DNA of 60,000 nucleotides from Tubiluchus corallicola (GCA_030141605.1 JAQGDQ010000188.1:266001-326000), one strand, 5' to 3'. Positions 27,801 through 37,856 are shown, numbered from the stretch's first letter. The notes: a model not told the origin generated them from the sequence alone. Numbers and translations: made by a program.

Positions 27801-30800
27801 CTGTGCAGCAACGCAATTTCGTTTTATTCAGAGTTGCGTAACTGGGAAATGAAATTTCTTAATCGTTTATTAGAATATTACTGTTATAGAGAAGCAGTGA
27901 CAGTGCAAGGAATTAACATTGAAACGTAAGAAATCTATAATCATACCATACAATGCTAACTAAGTAATGTTACGTTAAAGGCTTCACAGTTGGCCTGCCA
28001 GTAGTTTTATATCGCGGGGACAAATAGCACCATATATATTTTCATCGGAAAATTTGACAAAATTTGGGATCGAGTCCTACTAATTCAGTGGTCGCAACCT
28101 TTAACAATAAAATGCCAAATGGAAAGCGTTTTACGATGAATACTAAAGCCTATGAAATATTCCAGCCTTCCAAGAACTGCGCTGTTAACATTTGCCTCGG
28201 TCTGTGCTACTTCATAAATTAAACGCGAAGTGCCAGTTGAAACCATCTGCTGATTTAGAGGAATGCGTAAGTTTTGTAATTCTTGGTGAATAACCCCTCA
28301 AATGCACTGAAGTTTGCAGTGCTCTTCAGATGACTGGCTTCATACGACTGCACGAGGGTGCTTTAACTTCTTATGACTGCAGGTAATCCAGTGATACAGA
28401 ACCAGGTTTTCTAATAAATTAAAAAGCGTTTGAATACTGCCATGGCAGGTGAGAACGAAAAGTGGTGACTACATTCACACTTTTTTACAGGCACACAGGC
28501 CACAATGACGACCTAACAATGTAGCTTTTGAGCTACACTGAAAATGTTTCTAAAATTTCGGGAATTGGGTTTTGAAATCTCACATCTATACACTTTCAGT
28601 TTGTGGCAGTTTGCCTTAATATAACAAGACTGAGAACGAGTTCAAATAAAATCAGCGAGCAGAACCGTGTTTAACTTGACTGTGCCTGGTTCAGTGACGC
28701 GTGTCAAAAAATGTAATTGTTCATATGTGACTGACCAGCTCGTGACTACCACTTGACTATGCCTGGTCTAGTGCAGCTGACTCGTGCACAGTGACTGAAC
28801 AGTTCGACTCAATTTGGCTTCTATCTCGGGGCCTTAAACAATTTCAGCTATTTTAACCATGCCATTGTTTGGGCCCCCATCTCAGACACGTATACTGCAA
28901 GTTTTGTGACTCTGCATATTATAGAGATGTACAACGTTATATTAAACTTAAACGAGGCAACAGTGACATTGATTAAATAGTATTGGACAGAGGGATTTGA
29001 CTTTAATTCTTGTCGAAGTTTTATGTTTCTTATAAATCATTCAACAGGGTCGAAAAATAAATCATGGGTAAATCAATCATTTAAATTTACGATTTTTTAA
29101 ATTTTGCAACGTCGCATACTTTTTTCAATGATACCCATTTTCTATTGGGTGATAACAATTTACAATCAAGAGAAATCACAGAAAAAATGAAAAATAACAG
29201 AATTCAGATTTTTATTTTATCTAAAAAACGAAAGAATCCCAATTATGAATGTTTCCAAGCTCCAATGCTATCTTTCAAATCAGGATAGGGCAGTCTGATG
29301 CCAAGGACTGAAGGGTCAAAGATAAACACTATGCACCAGAATGTATTAGATTCCCTTTTATTAGTCGAAGAAGTTCAATTCTTGACGTGATCTCTTCAAG
29401 GGTCATTCTAAAAGAACTTTACGGCACTTCTTTAGTCGTCACTTACATGCTGAACCCATTAACTTAGCAGCTTGTTATAGGCACCACACGTCCAGGGCGT
29501 ACGAACGAAACGCAACGCGTGAACAGATTCGCTCTTGCATCCAATGCGAAAAGCGCAAAAGTCTTGGACGTACGTCTGAAGCACAGCTCCCACTAAAGGC
29601 CCCACATAGGCGTTAGAGCTCTTGTTATTAGCATAGAAAGCAATGTCCTGTTGTTCGAAAAGCAGACGTTTATTTTTAAAAAGTACATTCCCGTAACGGT
29701 TTCTTCTCCTTAAACATTTGCACGGCTTCAGAAAACGATTTGTGATCGGTATTTATAACAAACAACCTGCAAGCAACCTGCACCGCCTAAAAAAACTGCA
29801 AAATACTAACGAAATGCTACCAAACAAACAAGCCTTACATACTCACGGACTACAGTTACCAGGAAGCATAACGATCTTCATATCATACGTAGACTGCACA
29901 CGTATAAACTCGATTACGTACATGAGGGCTCAAATTCGGAGTAGACCTCAGAAAATTAAAAAATTTAAAAACTGTCTTTTTCCAAATGTCTGATTAAAGC
30001 CTGGATGGGCAAAATAGCAAAATCTCGAAAATGTATGTATCTTACGTTGGCCTAACAACGTCTTTTTATTACTTTAAATAACTACAAAAGAAGCATCTGG
30101 CCAAAAATTTTAGTGTTTTGAACAACGACTTAAAATAGAATGAATGTATATATGTATCAGATAATAAAATACATTCAATTTGTTCGTAAATAGCTTTATC
30201 AACTCAGACAAAAGCGGCATCCGCATCTTGTAGCTTTGCAGGCACAGCCACACAAAGCCGATATATAATACAGTTATAAACACGCAGTTCAATATGGTTA
30301 ACAGTAACAATGATGAAATAGTTCTACTACCGCTTCCTGGGTTTATTTCACACTTGACATGCAGAATGTGTGAAAAGCACGACACCAAACCATACGAAAT
30401 GCAGATTGCATATTTGAAGGCTAAATACTATACTGTACATTTTCTGCACTGCAGTCAGCAAAAGTTGCTCGCATGAAGCTGTTGCTGATCAGTAAACATC
30501 GCCAGTCTCCAAACAAGCAACAGGGCGGCTTCTAAAGAAGCTTGGGAAGCCAATGAAATCTAGGTTAAAGCACACTGTACCTTTCCTAATGCCCTCAACT
30601 TAATTATCACAACCACGCTAATGCAATTTTGTTACAATAAGTTTTACTTCCCCTGACATTAGCCTAACAGTTCCTGCTATTATATCATACAAAATGAATC
30701 TTTAAGAGGCCACCAGTTACATATACTTTAGCGTAACGTCACATAAAATTATGCTGAAGCGACACTTGGAATAACTCAAAGTCATTCTGCGGTCAAGAGA

Positions 30801-33800
30801 AATAATGCAAAGAAAACATACACAGAAGCTGCACAAATACAGGTAATAAACGACAAAATAATAATTATCTTTCATATTAAAAGTTAATAAAAGTCATATT
30901 ACTTATATCATTAAGTTAATTATGCTGCTAATGGGCCAGCATGCCGTAGAGTCTGGGCTCTCATTTCTCAGGTTTGGAGTTGGCGCGAGCTCGCTAACGC
31001 GAATGGCCGATTCGGAATTAAATGACGTTTACTTGTACAGCCCATATATGTTGGGAAGCTCGTTTAGAACTCAACCCATATTAAGCCAGGAAGTTATTCT
31101 AAGAGACATTTAATATTAGGTTACAGATAACCCTGTCCGATATTATTTACAAGAGGCTCGTTTGACTGCACGCTTAAAAAGGGTCGTATCTTTTAATACT
31201 TGATGAATTATAAGGAAACAGTGATCACAAAAGAATTCAAATTAAGCAACTAGCCCAACTTATAAGATAACTAAAGTTAAGACTTGCGCACTTGAGTTTT
31301 TAAGGTAGAGTGCTGTAAAGTTGATCACAAAGTGAAGAATATCAATTACATTATCATATTCCTATAGTCGCACCTTTATGATTCTCATGCATTCCTCTCT
31401 TCGTTGACTTTTGTTAATGCCAGTGATACTATCTAATGGTAATTAATGCCAGGGGTTAAATAAGAGAATTTAAACTATACGTGTACATATACTGCAAAGC
31501 AATGGCTACAGAAAAATTTTATTTCTCCGAAGCTTGAAGAAGATTCCACAGAAGAGCCGCATATTTCATAAAAAAACAGCTTAACAGAAATCAATGCTCT
31601 GGCAATAGGCATAGGAAAAACAACTATCAAGTGCACAAAACCATAAGGAATTAGGCAACGTTGAGTATGCCAAACTTTACGAAGCTTATGTTAAAGACCC
31701 AAAAGTTGGCAGGTTTTGGCCAGATGTCTCTTGACTTTGGGTGTGTTTTCAAGGTTCAAAAGTAGATTTGCTTGCAAGTTTTGCAACAGTAAGTAATTGA
31801 AATGGGTCACCAAACCCGGATAAGAACTTGAAGGATGATAAAGCACTGAAACCTAAAGTTGTCAAAGGTCAAATATAGTCACATATAGTTATAGATGACA
31901 GTCGTAGACCTCTCACTTAGATTATCAGCAGTAATGTGAAGCGACGGAGTGTGAACATGCTCCTGACAAGCTAGTAAATACGAAGATCACTGGGCCTGGG
32001 TAGTAAACAGATGAGTTCCCCTGGGAAAACTTCAAAATCAAAATTAGAATTTCAGATTTTTTTTGTCCATGCCGTTTTTACAAGAGTTACGGAAGCAAGG
32101 AATAGGATACCGAGTAGACTGTAACAATTATATAGTTCACTTTTGACAATATAAATTACCGATAATAATTTAAATTTGAAGATTAAACTACCATAACATT
32201 ATAAAATGAGCAAGGTTATTATTCTTCTAGAGAATACTGAACCGTAAGATATTGGTGAGTGGAGTCTTAAGTACGTCGAACATATAGACTCATGGGTCAC
32301 TGGAAACAGAAACCATAATCTAACACTGTAGTTCTGGGCATTCGGACACTATTTGATAATCTATAATATTATTGTTAACAAATTTAGGCGATTCGGGGAC
32401 AGTTATGCATGCATGATAGTTCCGTTTTCTTGCGATTAATCACGAATTTTTGAAGTTCGGAGAAATTCAACGAGATAGTCTGCGCATTGTCACTTTCATA
32501 CATCATTAACTAACCGATACAGTATTAAATAATCGAAGTACATACTCATTAGTCATTGGCTACAGCACTTATTTTTTAGCAGGTAAAGCTTTAGTATTTT
32601 GCCTTTTCACCGTCACACCTTATATGCTGGTACAGTATAAGGAAACCACCCCCCACTTTTGAAGTTTGATGTTCAAGTTAAAATAATCAAATAGAACCGT
32701 CATCCTAAATGACGCACAAACAGCAATTTTAAAACTTCTACTGTCCTAAACAATACCTTAACTGTCGACACCAGCATTAAAAGCACTTATATAAGCATAA
32801 GGTTTTTACAAACTCTGGCAATGCTAGTGAAGGGTGAATGATATTCTGTGCCGTAATATTACCTAAACATGCTTCGAACTCCTCAAGGAAATGCTACAAA
32901 AACTGACATAAATTTGAAGTAAATATTTATTTAGACATGCAGCCTTTTTGTTCGTTATATTATGTGTCCCTTGGATGCTGTTTGTTTTTTCAAGCATTGC
33001 ATTGCTATTATCGTAAACATAAATTTAAAACGCCACTTTTTTACTATTCCATGGATGTCATTTCACTATGCAAACTATAGGTGATCTTACTCATCTGTAA
33101 AAGTTACTTTTTGTGTGTAGCCAAACTGGTTTTTTTTTGTTGGTACACTCATTTCGCAAAGAAAATTTCTGAACACGTTTTTAACAAGGGCTGTAATGGC
33201 TTGCAGAAATTTTCAGAATAAGACTTAGTGTGATCTCAAACTAGCCTAGGGATAAGTCTTTAATTTGCTTTAATTTGCATTTAATTCACAGCATCCTCGA
33301 AATCAGTCACGCACTGTGTCAGCAAACAATCTCTGAAGCATAAAAGGAAAACAAAATATCTCAACAGTTGTGCATAATACCATAATTTTGTATACGCAAT
33401 GCAGGCAACTAAGTTCTTTGTTTTCAAAAATGTTTATATACTCATTAGTCATTACTCAAATGAATATGCCATAAAAGCAAGTGACAGTTCTTTGCTGTAC
33501 CAAAAAGCTACGTTCAAATGAGATCAAATGATATATGTACAGTGAGCACAAAACTCAAAACACTAGCCTGCCTATGTTATACAGTTTTTATTTGACTCTA
33601 TATTCAGCGCGTTTTAGTATGCCTCACACTTTCCAACTGAGTGATTTTAATGTTTACCATGCTACCCATTAAATAATCATTGTTCACATATTATGTAGTG
33701 TATCTCTCATGTATTATATGCGAATGTAGGTAAAAATAGCACAGGTAAAAACGGCATAAAAATGGCACAGGATAAAAATGACACAAGTGGAAAGTAAGTA

Positions 33801-35376
33801 AAAGTGGCACTGATAGAAATCGCACAGGAACAAGGGTACAAATAGAAACGTAGGTAAAAATGGCACTTTCAGTAAAATATGGGTTTTAGGTAAGGGCTAT
33901 TCTGGGGGATTAATTATTTTAGTCATTTTGCCTCTGCCAAGGAAGTTATGCTTCAATACAGTCTGTTTGTCTGGTTGTTTTTCGTCTGTTATAGCAGTAA
34001 GCTAATTACGCAAAAACTACCTGGCAGATTTTTACAAACTTTGTGGAGGTGGTACAAGGTGCCAAAATTGGCATTTTTCACAAAACTTGACCGAACACCA
34101 TATACACAAAACATTCATGAAGCACTTCGTGGTGGTCTCAGAGAATCTGTTGTAGCTCTTTGGAAAGAGGAGCACTTGGCTACAAGACAGGCCAATTCTG
34201 TTTTATTACCTCTAACAGACAACAGCTACGCGTTAGGTCCAAGTTCCATTATTGCTTGGAAAAATATGTAATGCTGCCTACAATCTTTGCTTTTTAATTT
34301 GTAGTGGCTTATAAGCCGAGCTGATATGTAAATAAGTATAATGATATATCAGTCTATTGGTTAAAGTTAGTTATCACCAAAATTAGTTAAAGAAAAATTG
34401 GTTAAAAAAGTAGATAAACACTATGTGGAAATATTCGTGCATTAATAATTACAATTCTTTTTTAATGAACAAAATATTTTGTGTCTTTTGCTAGTCTAGA
34501 TAATACGAATACAACTACATTTTGTATGTTTGATTGTTTATCTTTGTGTTAATTTTTTTTAGTTAAAAGAATCTGACGAATAAGTTTAGGACTGTTTGGC
34601 TTTGGCAGAGATCTGTTTCCTACTGAGCGCATTCATGACTTATTATAGAAATCAACTGCATCAATATAACATATATGCAATTTTTTCCTCTGCCATTTTT
34701 ACCTACTTTTCCATTTGTGCCATTTTATCCTGTGCCATTTTTACCTACTTTATCATTTGTGCCATTTTTTCTTGTACCTTTTACACCGGTCTATTAATTT
34801 TCATCTTTGTCATTTTTACTGCGCACCATTATGTCCATTATCTTCCGTTTCATTGAGTTTATACTGTAATATACTATGAATGGCGCAAAAGTGCATTTTT
34901 GCAGCGACCGTCCAAAACCGCCCCGACAAGTCCTTCGTTTTTGTATACGTCTGGATGACTGATAACAACGTTTTGTTTAACCCTCGCTTCTGGCGATCTG
35001 CGCTAAACAGTAAAAGCTATAAATTACTGTGGGCTGAAACGAAATAGAGACAAAAATCGCAAAACTCACCAGTGGAAATTCTACGTTCAGTGGGCATACT
35101 GCTAAAGCTAACAGTTTTCTTTGCTTTTAGTTTGCCCCGTGAAGTTTCGTCCTTCATTATGGATCCACTAGTTGCACTATCACGACGTTCTGAGGGTTCA
35201 CTTTTAGGGATACCTAAAAAATCTTCCGTGTGATGTAATCCACTATCCATGCTGCATAAATCTCCAGCTCCATTTATAAACACATCGTCAGGCACATGAT
35301 TACCATCCACATTCACAGTGTGAGTTCCTATTTCAGACGAAAGCCGCTGCGCTGCCATGTTGGAAAATTGGACCAT
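704..35376 (-). CDS. PLCL: Inactive phospholipase C-like protein (PLCL/PRIP family), 5' part, 9 exons, continues past left edge
   Basis: Exons in transcript order: 35070-35376, 17333-17482, 14675-14884, 11155-11191, 8528-8657, 6920-7032, 3418-3481, 3067-3160, 704-821. Phases agree at every junction and give 407 residues plus two bases. The N-terminus carries [10 protein letters not shown] (residues 86-95), a hallmark of PLCL1/PLCL2, where this region docks protein phosphatase 1. A PH domain follows (about 105-222), with MQAGSEL, YNRFF and ASIWVTGL as landmarks. The EF-hand region spans about 230-365 and the X box opens with [11 protein letters not shown] (399-409). His406 matches the first catalytic His of active PLCs, which PLCLs also keep; the second His, lost in PLCLs, lies outside the window, so the inactive assignment rests on the N-terminus. 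Family members are cytosolic scaffolds binding InsP3 and PP1. Start: first in-frame ATG (35376), with a second at 35358; both contexts are strong and an in-frame TGA lies upstream. Confidence 0.9.
3067..3160 (-). CDS. PLCL: PLCL exon 8: end of EF-hand region
   Basis: Acceptor TTTCAG, donor GTGAGT, phase 0 in and 1 out. Encodes [19 protein letters not shown], then [11 protein letters not shown], matching the last EF-hand helix before the X box in the family. Confidence 0.92.
3418..3481 (-). CDS. PLCL: PLCL exon 7: EF-hand region
   Basis: 64 nt, phase 2 in and 0 out, acceptor TTGCAG, donor GTAAGA. Encodes [20 protein letters not shown] plus [12 protein letters not shown] is conserved in PLCL proteins. 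Confidence 0.92.
6920..7032 (-). CDS. PLCL: PLCL exon 6: EF-hand region
   Basis: Acceptor ATTTCAG, donor GTAAGT, phase 0 in and 2 out. Encodes [14 protein letters not shown], then [20 protein letters not shown], matching the F-C-E-L-x-TRPE(I/V)YFLL block of PLC EF hands. Confidence 0.93.
8528..8657 (-). CDS. PLCL: PLCL exon 5: first EF-hand-like helix region
   Basis: Encodes (E)[17 protein letters not shown] and on to RIQLKFK, matching the PLCL stretch between PH domain and EF hands. Donor GTAAGT, phase 0. No AG lies between an in-frame TAA (8670-8668) and the conserved Trp codon, so the acceptor is not ordinary; a U12 branch motif GCCTTAAC sits at 8675-8668 and the best fitting junction is after AT at 8659-8658. 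Confidence 0.85.
8658..11154 (-). other. PLCL intron 4, U12-type (minor spliceosome)
   Basis: Starts ATATCCTTTT (11154-11145), the exact minor-class AT-type 5' splice site. It carries GCCTTAAC at 8675-8668, the minor-class branch motif, 11 nt from the proposed end at 8658. The 3' dinucleotide would be AT rather than AC or AG. This reading restores the frame and the conserved MRDEWLQDVF sequence across the junction. Other content: two short + strand open frames (10438-10746, 10757-10945) that I do not recognise. Confidence 0.7.
11155..11191 (-). CDS. PLCL: PLCL exon 4: 37-nt exon ending at a U12-type 5' splice site
   Basis: Acceptor has a strong pyrimidine tract (CTTTTTTTCAG). The exon encodes [12 protein letters not shown] plus GA, phase 1 in and phase 2 out, and ends directly before ATATCCTTTT, a perfect minor-class 5' splice site. 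It supplies the linker between the PH domain and the conserved WLQDVF helix; without it the protein would lack the residues seen there in relatives. The exon is too short to find by homology alone; support is the frame, the acceptor and the U12 signals. Confidence 0.75.
12699..12792. repeat. Perfect 47-bp tandem duplication
   Basis: Two identical adjacent units, 12699-12745 and 12746-12792, starting CCAGTACGGGGTGGTC. Identity is complete, implying a recent duplication or an assembly artefact. Confidence 0.95.
13101..13123. repeat. Perfect 11-bp inverted repeat with 1-nt spacer
   Basis: ATATGTAAGTA, then T, then TACTTACATAT. AT-rich palindrome; probably simple-sequence in origin. Confidence 0.8.
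13230..13303 (+). mobile_element. 3' tail of a non-LTR retroelement (LINE or SINE) with (AAT)n end
   Basis: GACTGTAAAGCCTTAGAGCA, then a short spacer and GGCTATAAATAAATAATAAT, is the common animal retroelement tail form (TGTAAAGCGCTTTGAG, then GCTATATAAAT, then a microsatellite). The element body upstream is not recognised. Confidence 0.5.
14675..14884 (-). CDS. PLCL: PLCL exon 3: rest of PH domain
   Basis: Acceptor TTTTTGATAG, donor GTAAGT, phase 1 in and out. It encodes [18 protein letters not shown], then [18 protein letters not shown] and [12 protein letters not shown], the signature of the PLCL/PLC PH-domain C-terminal half with its conserved Trp. Confidence 0.93.
14958..15045. repeat. 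44-bp tandem duplication
   Basis: Units 14958-15001 and 15002-15045, beginning AATTTAATAACAAATATAAA, differ at one base (GTTAAC against GTTATC). Confidence 0.9.
15631..15750. repeat. 60-bp imperfect tandem duplication
   Basis: Units 15631-15690 and 15691-15750 both start AAACAAAACCAA and end GTTCATTAA(G/C)TAGC, with internal substitutions, so the duplication is older than those nearby. Confidence 0.85.
17333..17482 (-). CDS. PLCL: PLCL exon 2: start of PH domain
   Basis: Acceptor is TTCTTGCAG and donor is GTAAGT; phase 1 in and out. It encodes [19 protein letters not shown], then [18 protein letters not shown], closely matching the PH-domain start of vertebrate PLCL proteins. 50 codons. Confidence 0.92.
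19526..19810 (-). other. Possible C-terminal remainder of the BTB-BACK sequence
   Basis: An open frame at 19786-19526 continues on the same strand ([20 protein letters not shown]). It looks protein-like but I cannot align it with the PHR domain expected in BTBD proteins. It may be the degraded tail or chance. Confidence 0.3.
19811..20850 (-). pseudogene. BTB-BACK domain sequence (BTBD1/2/3/6-like), intronless, two frameshifts
   Basis: Reading from 20850 down, [19 protein letters not shown] opens a BTB/POZ domain with [29 protein letters not shown] and [10 protein letters not shown]. After a 1-nt shift near 20564, [17 protein letters not shown] continues into a BACK domain ([17 protein letters not shown]). 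A second 1-nt shift falls in an A7 run near 20269; then [11 protein letters not shown] and [19 protein letters not shown] follow, as in BTBD-family proteins. The last part (20130-19811) only weakly resembles a PHR domain. No introns interrupt it and no in-frame ATG is clear, so a decayed retrocopy nested in PLCL is likeliest. Both shifts lie in homopolymers, so base-calling errors in a live single-exon gene are the alternative. Confidence 0.75.
21890..22064 (+). promoter_or_regulatory. CpG-rich promoter-like segment with a short ATG exon and splice donor
   Basis: In AT-rich surroundings this stretch holds two CACGTG E-boxes (21906-21911 and 21950-21955), CCGCCAAT, ATATGGCGCCGCC and TTTCGCGGGAG (E2F-like). 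It is followed by a + strand ATG at 22036 and nine codons ending at 22064 before GTGAGT. It lies about 1.1 kb upstream of the BTB sequence (minus) and could instead serve that, or an alternative PLCL transcript. No downstream + strand exon was identified. Confidence 0.35.
23840..24540. mobile_element. Candidate non-autonomous DNA element with inverted AAGTAC-rich ends
   Basis: The left end (23846-23912) and the right end (24475-24536, opposite orientation) are built of AAGTACTT/CAAGTA motifs: TTTGTACTTGAG on the left, TTTGTACTTGAT on the right read in reverse. The interior has no transposase frame. Arrays of this motif at both ends are typical of hAT-type MITEs; the exact termini and target duplication are not resolved. 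Confidence 0.45.
33727..34792. mobile_element. Fold-back element: inverted arms of GTAAAAATGGCACA repeats
   Basis: The left arm (33727-33866) contains several degenerate copies of a unit like GGTAAAAATGGCACAGG. The right arm (34691-34782) carries the same units in the other orientation. The block at 33758-33810 and the reverse complement of 34691-34745 both read AAATGGCACAGGATAAAA, then CACAA(G/A)TGGAAA. About 0.8 kb separates the arms, with no transposase. Confidence 0.6.
33925..34190 (+). repeat. Interspersed-repeat remnant inside the fold-back element
   Basis: TTTGCCTCTGCCAAGGAAGT, then TCTGTTTGTCTGG and ACGCAAAAACTACCTGGCAG with ACAAACTTTGTGGAGGTGG, resembles a widespread animal repeat family I recall with a core of the form ACGCAAAAACTAC then GGATTTTCACAAA. 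The match is from memory. An open frame at 33948-34271 is probably incidental to it. Confidence 0.35.
35070..35376 (-). CDS. PLCL: PLCL exon 1: N-terminal region with PP1-docking motif
   Basis: Encodes residues 1-102 plus one base; the donor is GTGAGT. The first two thirds are low-complexity and family-unspecific; the end carries [10 protein letters not shown] and then TERRIST. RRIS is a basophilic (PKA-type) phosphosite pattern right beside the PP1 motif, which is an inference from sequence only. The open frame extends upstream of 35376 to a GTG at 35421 with a TGA just before it, so ATG 35376 is taken as start. An unseen upstream coding exon cannot be excluded. Confidence 0.8.
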
Positions 35377-36594
35377 TGCATTTACCAAAGGAGGTATGTG
35401 TAGCTTGATAGATGGCGCCACATGCTTCTGGTGTTTTCATCTCCCAACTTTGAACTTGGATGGCTATTAAAGCATGGCTTAAACTTTTGAATTGCTCTAC
35501 CGGAAGGCAAATAAATGAATAAATTAATGTACTTTGCCATGGCAACAAAGAAAACTTGTTTGGTTTCGTATATAACGCTCTAAAAATATGTTCTTTAAGA
35601 TTAAAAATCACCATAGATTTAATTTGTCTTTCAATTCAGCAGTTTACAAAAAAATAATTAATTGTACTGAGATAAATTTCGGATGTCTCTTAAATGGTCA
35701 TTTGTGGTTTGCATACTTCTCGTTACTGAGCTGATGATTCATTAGTTATACTGCTTTACAAAAACATTTGTATTTGTACTGCATTGTTTTATGTTGCTCT
35801 CTTTAATTGTGTATACATTAATTTCATGTTGTTTACCATAATTTATTGTTGTGATACTATATAATCGTATAATTACATTTTCACAAGTTTGGTGGATTTT
35901 ATTTTTGTGCTCTTTATCCATTGTAATGTATTTAGACCATTAGCCGTATAGACAAAGTTATAGACCTATAAAACATTATTCTCTAAAATGTCAAAAAAAA
36001 TGCATAAAGTTTTGCTCAGCTTGGCTGCAGCAAGTTTACTTTTATTTGACAACGTTTTGCAGCATTTACAAACAAACACCCTCGTTTTTATTGTTAAACT
36101 TTTCATTTGAGGTCAGTTGGAGTAGACGAGATTGTGTGACAGACTGCACCATGCTGCCATCTAACAACAAAAATGACATGAAACCAATCCTCGTTCTTTT
36201 AGCGCCAATAGTTATTAAAATGTTAATGGTTGTGGCAGGACCCTGGCGATTTCATTTGCTCATGTTTTAGTTGTTCCCACTTCACTGTGCTAGTGCACAG
36301 AATTGACAAGAGAATCAGTATTACTGTCATTAAGAAAAGTTGTTGAAAAGATACCTGCTAACACACGAATACAATATTAATTTTGCTTGAAAATTTACTG
36401 CTGGCTTTGAGGTTTATATCCTCATCAAATTGCAACTAACATAAACTGGCTTTCCGCACAAATAGGAATCGTCAGTATTGTTACACAAGTAAATTTTAAT
36501 GTAGAAGCAGCAAAAATAATATTAATGGATTATTATGAGTAGTACAATTCTTTTACTCACATTTTCTATGTAGTAATTTTTAGTATTTCTAGTT

Positions 36595-36670
36595 ATTGTA
36601 AATTGTAATTGTATGTTTTTATGGCTTTTATGCCAAAATAAATAGTAATCAATAAATCAATCAATCAATC
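36595..36670 (+). mobile_element. Retroelement-type 3' tail ending in (AATC)n
   Basis: GTATGTTTTTATGGCTTTTA, then TGCCAAAATAAAT and a run of AATC units (36647-36670). This layout matches the 3' ends of many invertebrate LINEs. The body upstream is not recognisable. Confidence 0.4.
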
Positions 36671-37188
36671 TAGAGTGTAGACAATCATTATAGGCAACAA
36701 AGAAATCATGTTCTGCAGTAAAGATCTAATTGTGTAAAGAAGCATTAAATATTATTCTATATAAATAATTAAATACATAACCATTTGTTTACTGAAATTG
36801 GTTATAAAACATGCTAAATAGATGAACTTCAGCATCCGGTTTAATAAAATTCAATATTATTTCTAATCTGCAATCTTATTTATGTACATTTTGCCTTCAA
36901 GTAATGTTTTAAACACAAAAGAAATAAATTACTGTACAATGTACATTTCACTTTTGCAAATGTGATGCAAGTCAGTTAATAGGAAGTACTTCATAACTCA
37001 GTACTGAATAGATGTCACTAGTGTTAAGCAAGCTATCCACTAAAAATTGTTTATCTATGACAGTTATCGTACAGACAATGCAAATAAAGGTATCAACAGC
37101 AACTTTTTTACAAATTTCGAACACAGCAGCATAGTCTTTCTGTGTAAATTGATAAAAATGTTCTGTAAGTATAGGATCAACACTTCAT

Positions 37189-37194
37189 TTTATT
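37189..37194 (-). terminator. Candidate poly(A) signal of TRIP13
   Basis: AATAAA on the minus strand, 561 nt past the TRIP13 stop. Chosen only by position; AT-rich sequence makes chance matches common. Confidence 0.25.
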
Positions 37195-37754
37195 ATTTAA
37201 ATGGTTTTTTGTGATTGATTTTTCCAAACTTCCTATAGACGGAGACCGATCTTTTTTTACACTTCCAGGAAGCTTAACATACGGGGGCATCTTTGTGAAT
37301 GCTTTTTGCCTATTACACATTATTGCAGAAATAGCATCAAGTATCATGAAAATTAACTTCGTTTTACAGGCTTCTGCTAGTAATCCCCTGTTTTTTACAC
37401 CGCTCTTAAGCTGCATGCCCAACATCTACTGACTTTGCCACCCACAGACTCGGTTAGATATACAGGCTACTAAATTTCTTCAGAGTCGCACAGAACATGG
37501 ACAGACATGGCCAGTCAGCAGTATATAACAAACCTGCATAATTTTACTTTACGCTTAGTTCTTTCTAGCCTAAGTTCTACCTAGATGATATGGACAAATG
37601 CACACAAACAAGAATGGTCAGATAAAAAAAAATTAATCTCCGTTGAATTTGGTTAATACACTGCATAACTTGGTAGTTAAAAATGTTAAAAAGGTGTGTG
37701 CAGTTACAAATGCTATATTTGAAAATGATTATAAATTAAATCCCAGCGTCTATT

Positions 37755-37856
37755 TCACAAAGCCTCCTTCTCTATTTCGACTCTCTCTTCCAGCTGCCGT
37801 TCCACTGCCACACCCAAGGCATCTACAAATGTTTGCAGATCCACTCTAGGTGAACC
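37755..37856 (-). CDS. TRIP13: TRIP13 exon 11, C-terminus and stop
   Basis: Acceptor TTTGCAG. Encodes [20 protein letters not shown], then [13 protein letters not shown] and TGA, matching the FLQALSLAVDKQFEER tail of the human protein. Confidence 0.94.
   Translation of the reverse strand, partial: GSPRVDLQTFVDALGVAVERQLEERVEIEKEAL

Larger units (their letters stand above)
17483..35069. other. PLCL intron 1, about 17.6 kb
   Basis: The largest intron. It contains the BTB-BACK sequence (19.8-20.85 kb, same strand), a promoter-like block (21.9-22.06 kb), an AAGTAC-rich inverted element (23.85-24.54 kb) and a fold-back element (33.7-34.8 kb). Between 25 and 33 kb I see only AT-rich unique-looking sequence with short spurious open frames. 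Confidence 0.5.
35377..37754. other. Intergenic: TRIP13 3' flank and PLCL 5' flank
   Basis: About 2.4 kb. Holds a retroelement-type tail (36.60-36.67 kb) and a candidate TRIP13 poly(A) signal (37189-37194). A minus open frame at 37425-37177 would sit in the TRIP13 3'UTR and matches nothing I know. No clear PLCL promoter motif. Confidence 0.5.

Noticed and set aside
35377-35421. Extension of the PLCL N-terminus to 35421
   Set aside because: The frame there opens with GTG, preceded by an in-frame TGA; no ATG, so the start was set at 35376.
35333-35614. Open frame overlapping PLCL exon 1 in another frame
   Set aside because: The +1 frame lacks any PLCL motif; the KKTVSF frame is the conserved one.
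37177-37425. Minus-strand open frame between TRIP13 and PLCL
   Set aside because: Lies in the expected TRIP13 3'UTR, shows no family resemblance and no splice signals linking it to PLCL exon 1.
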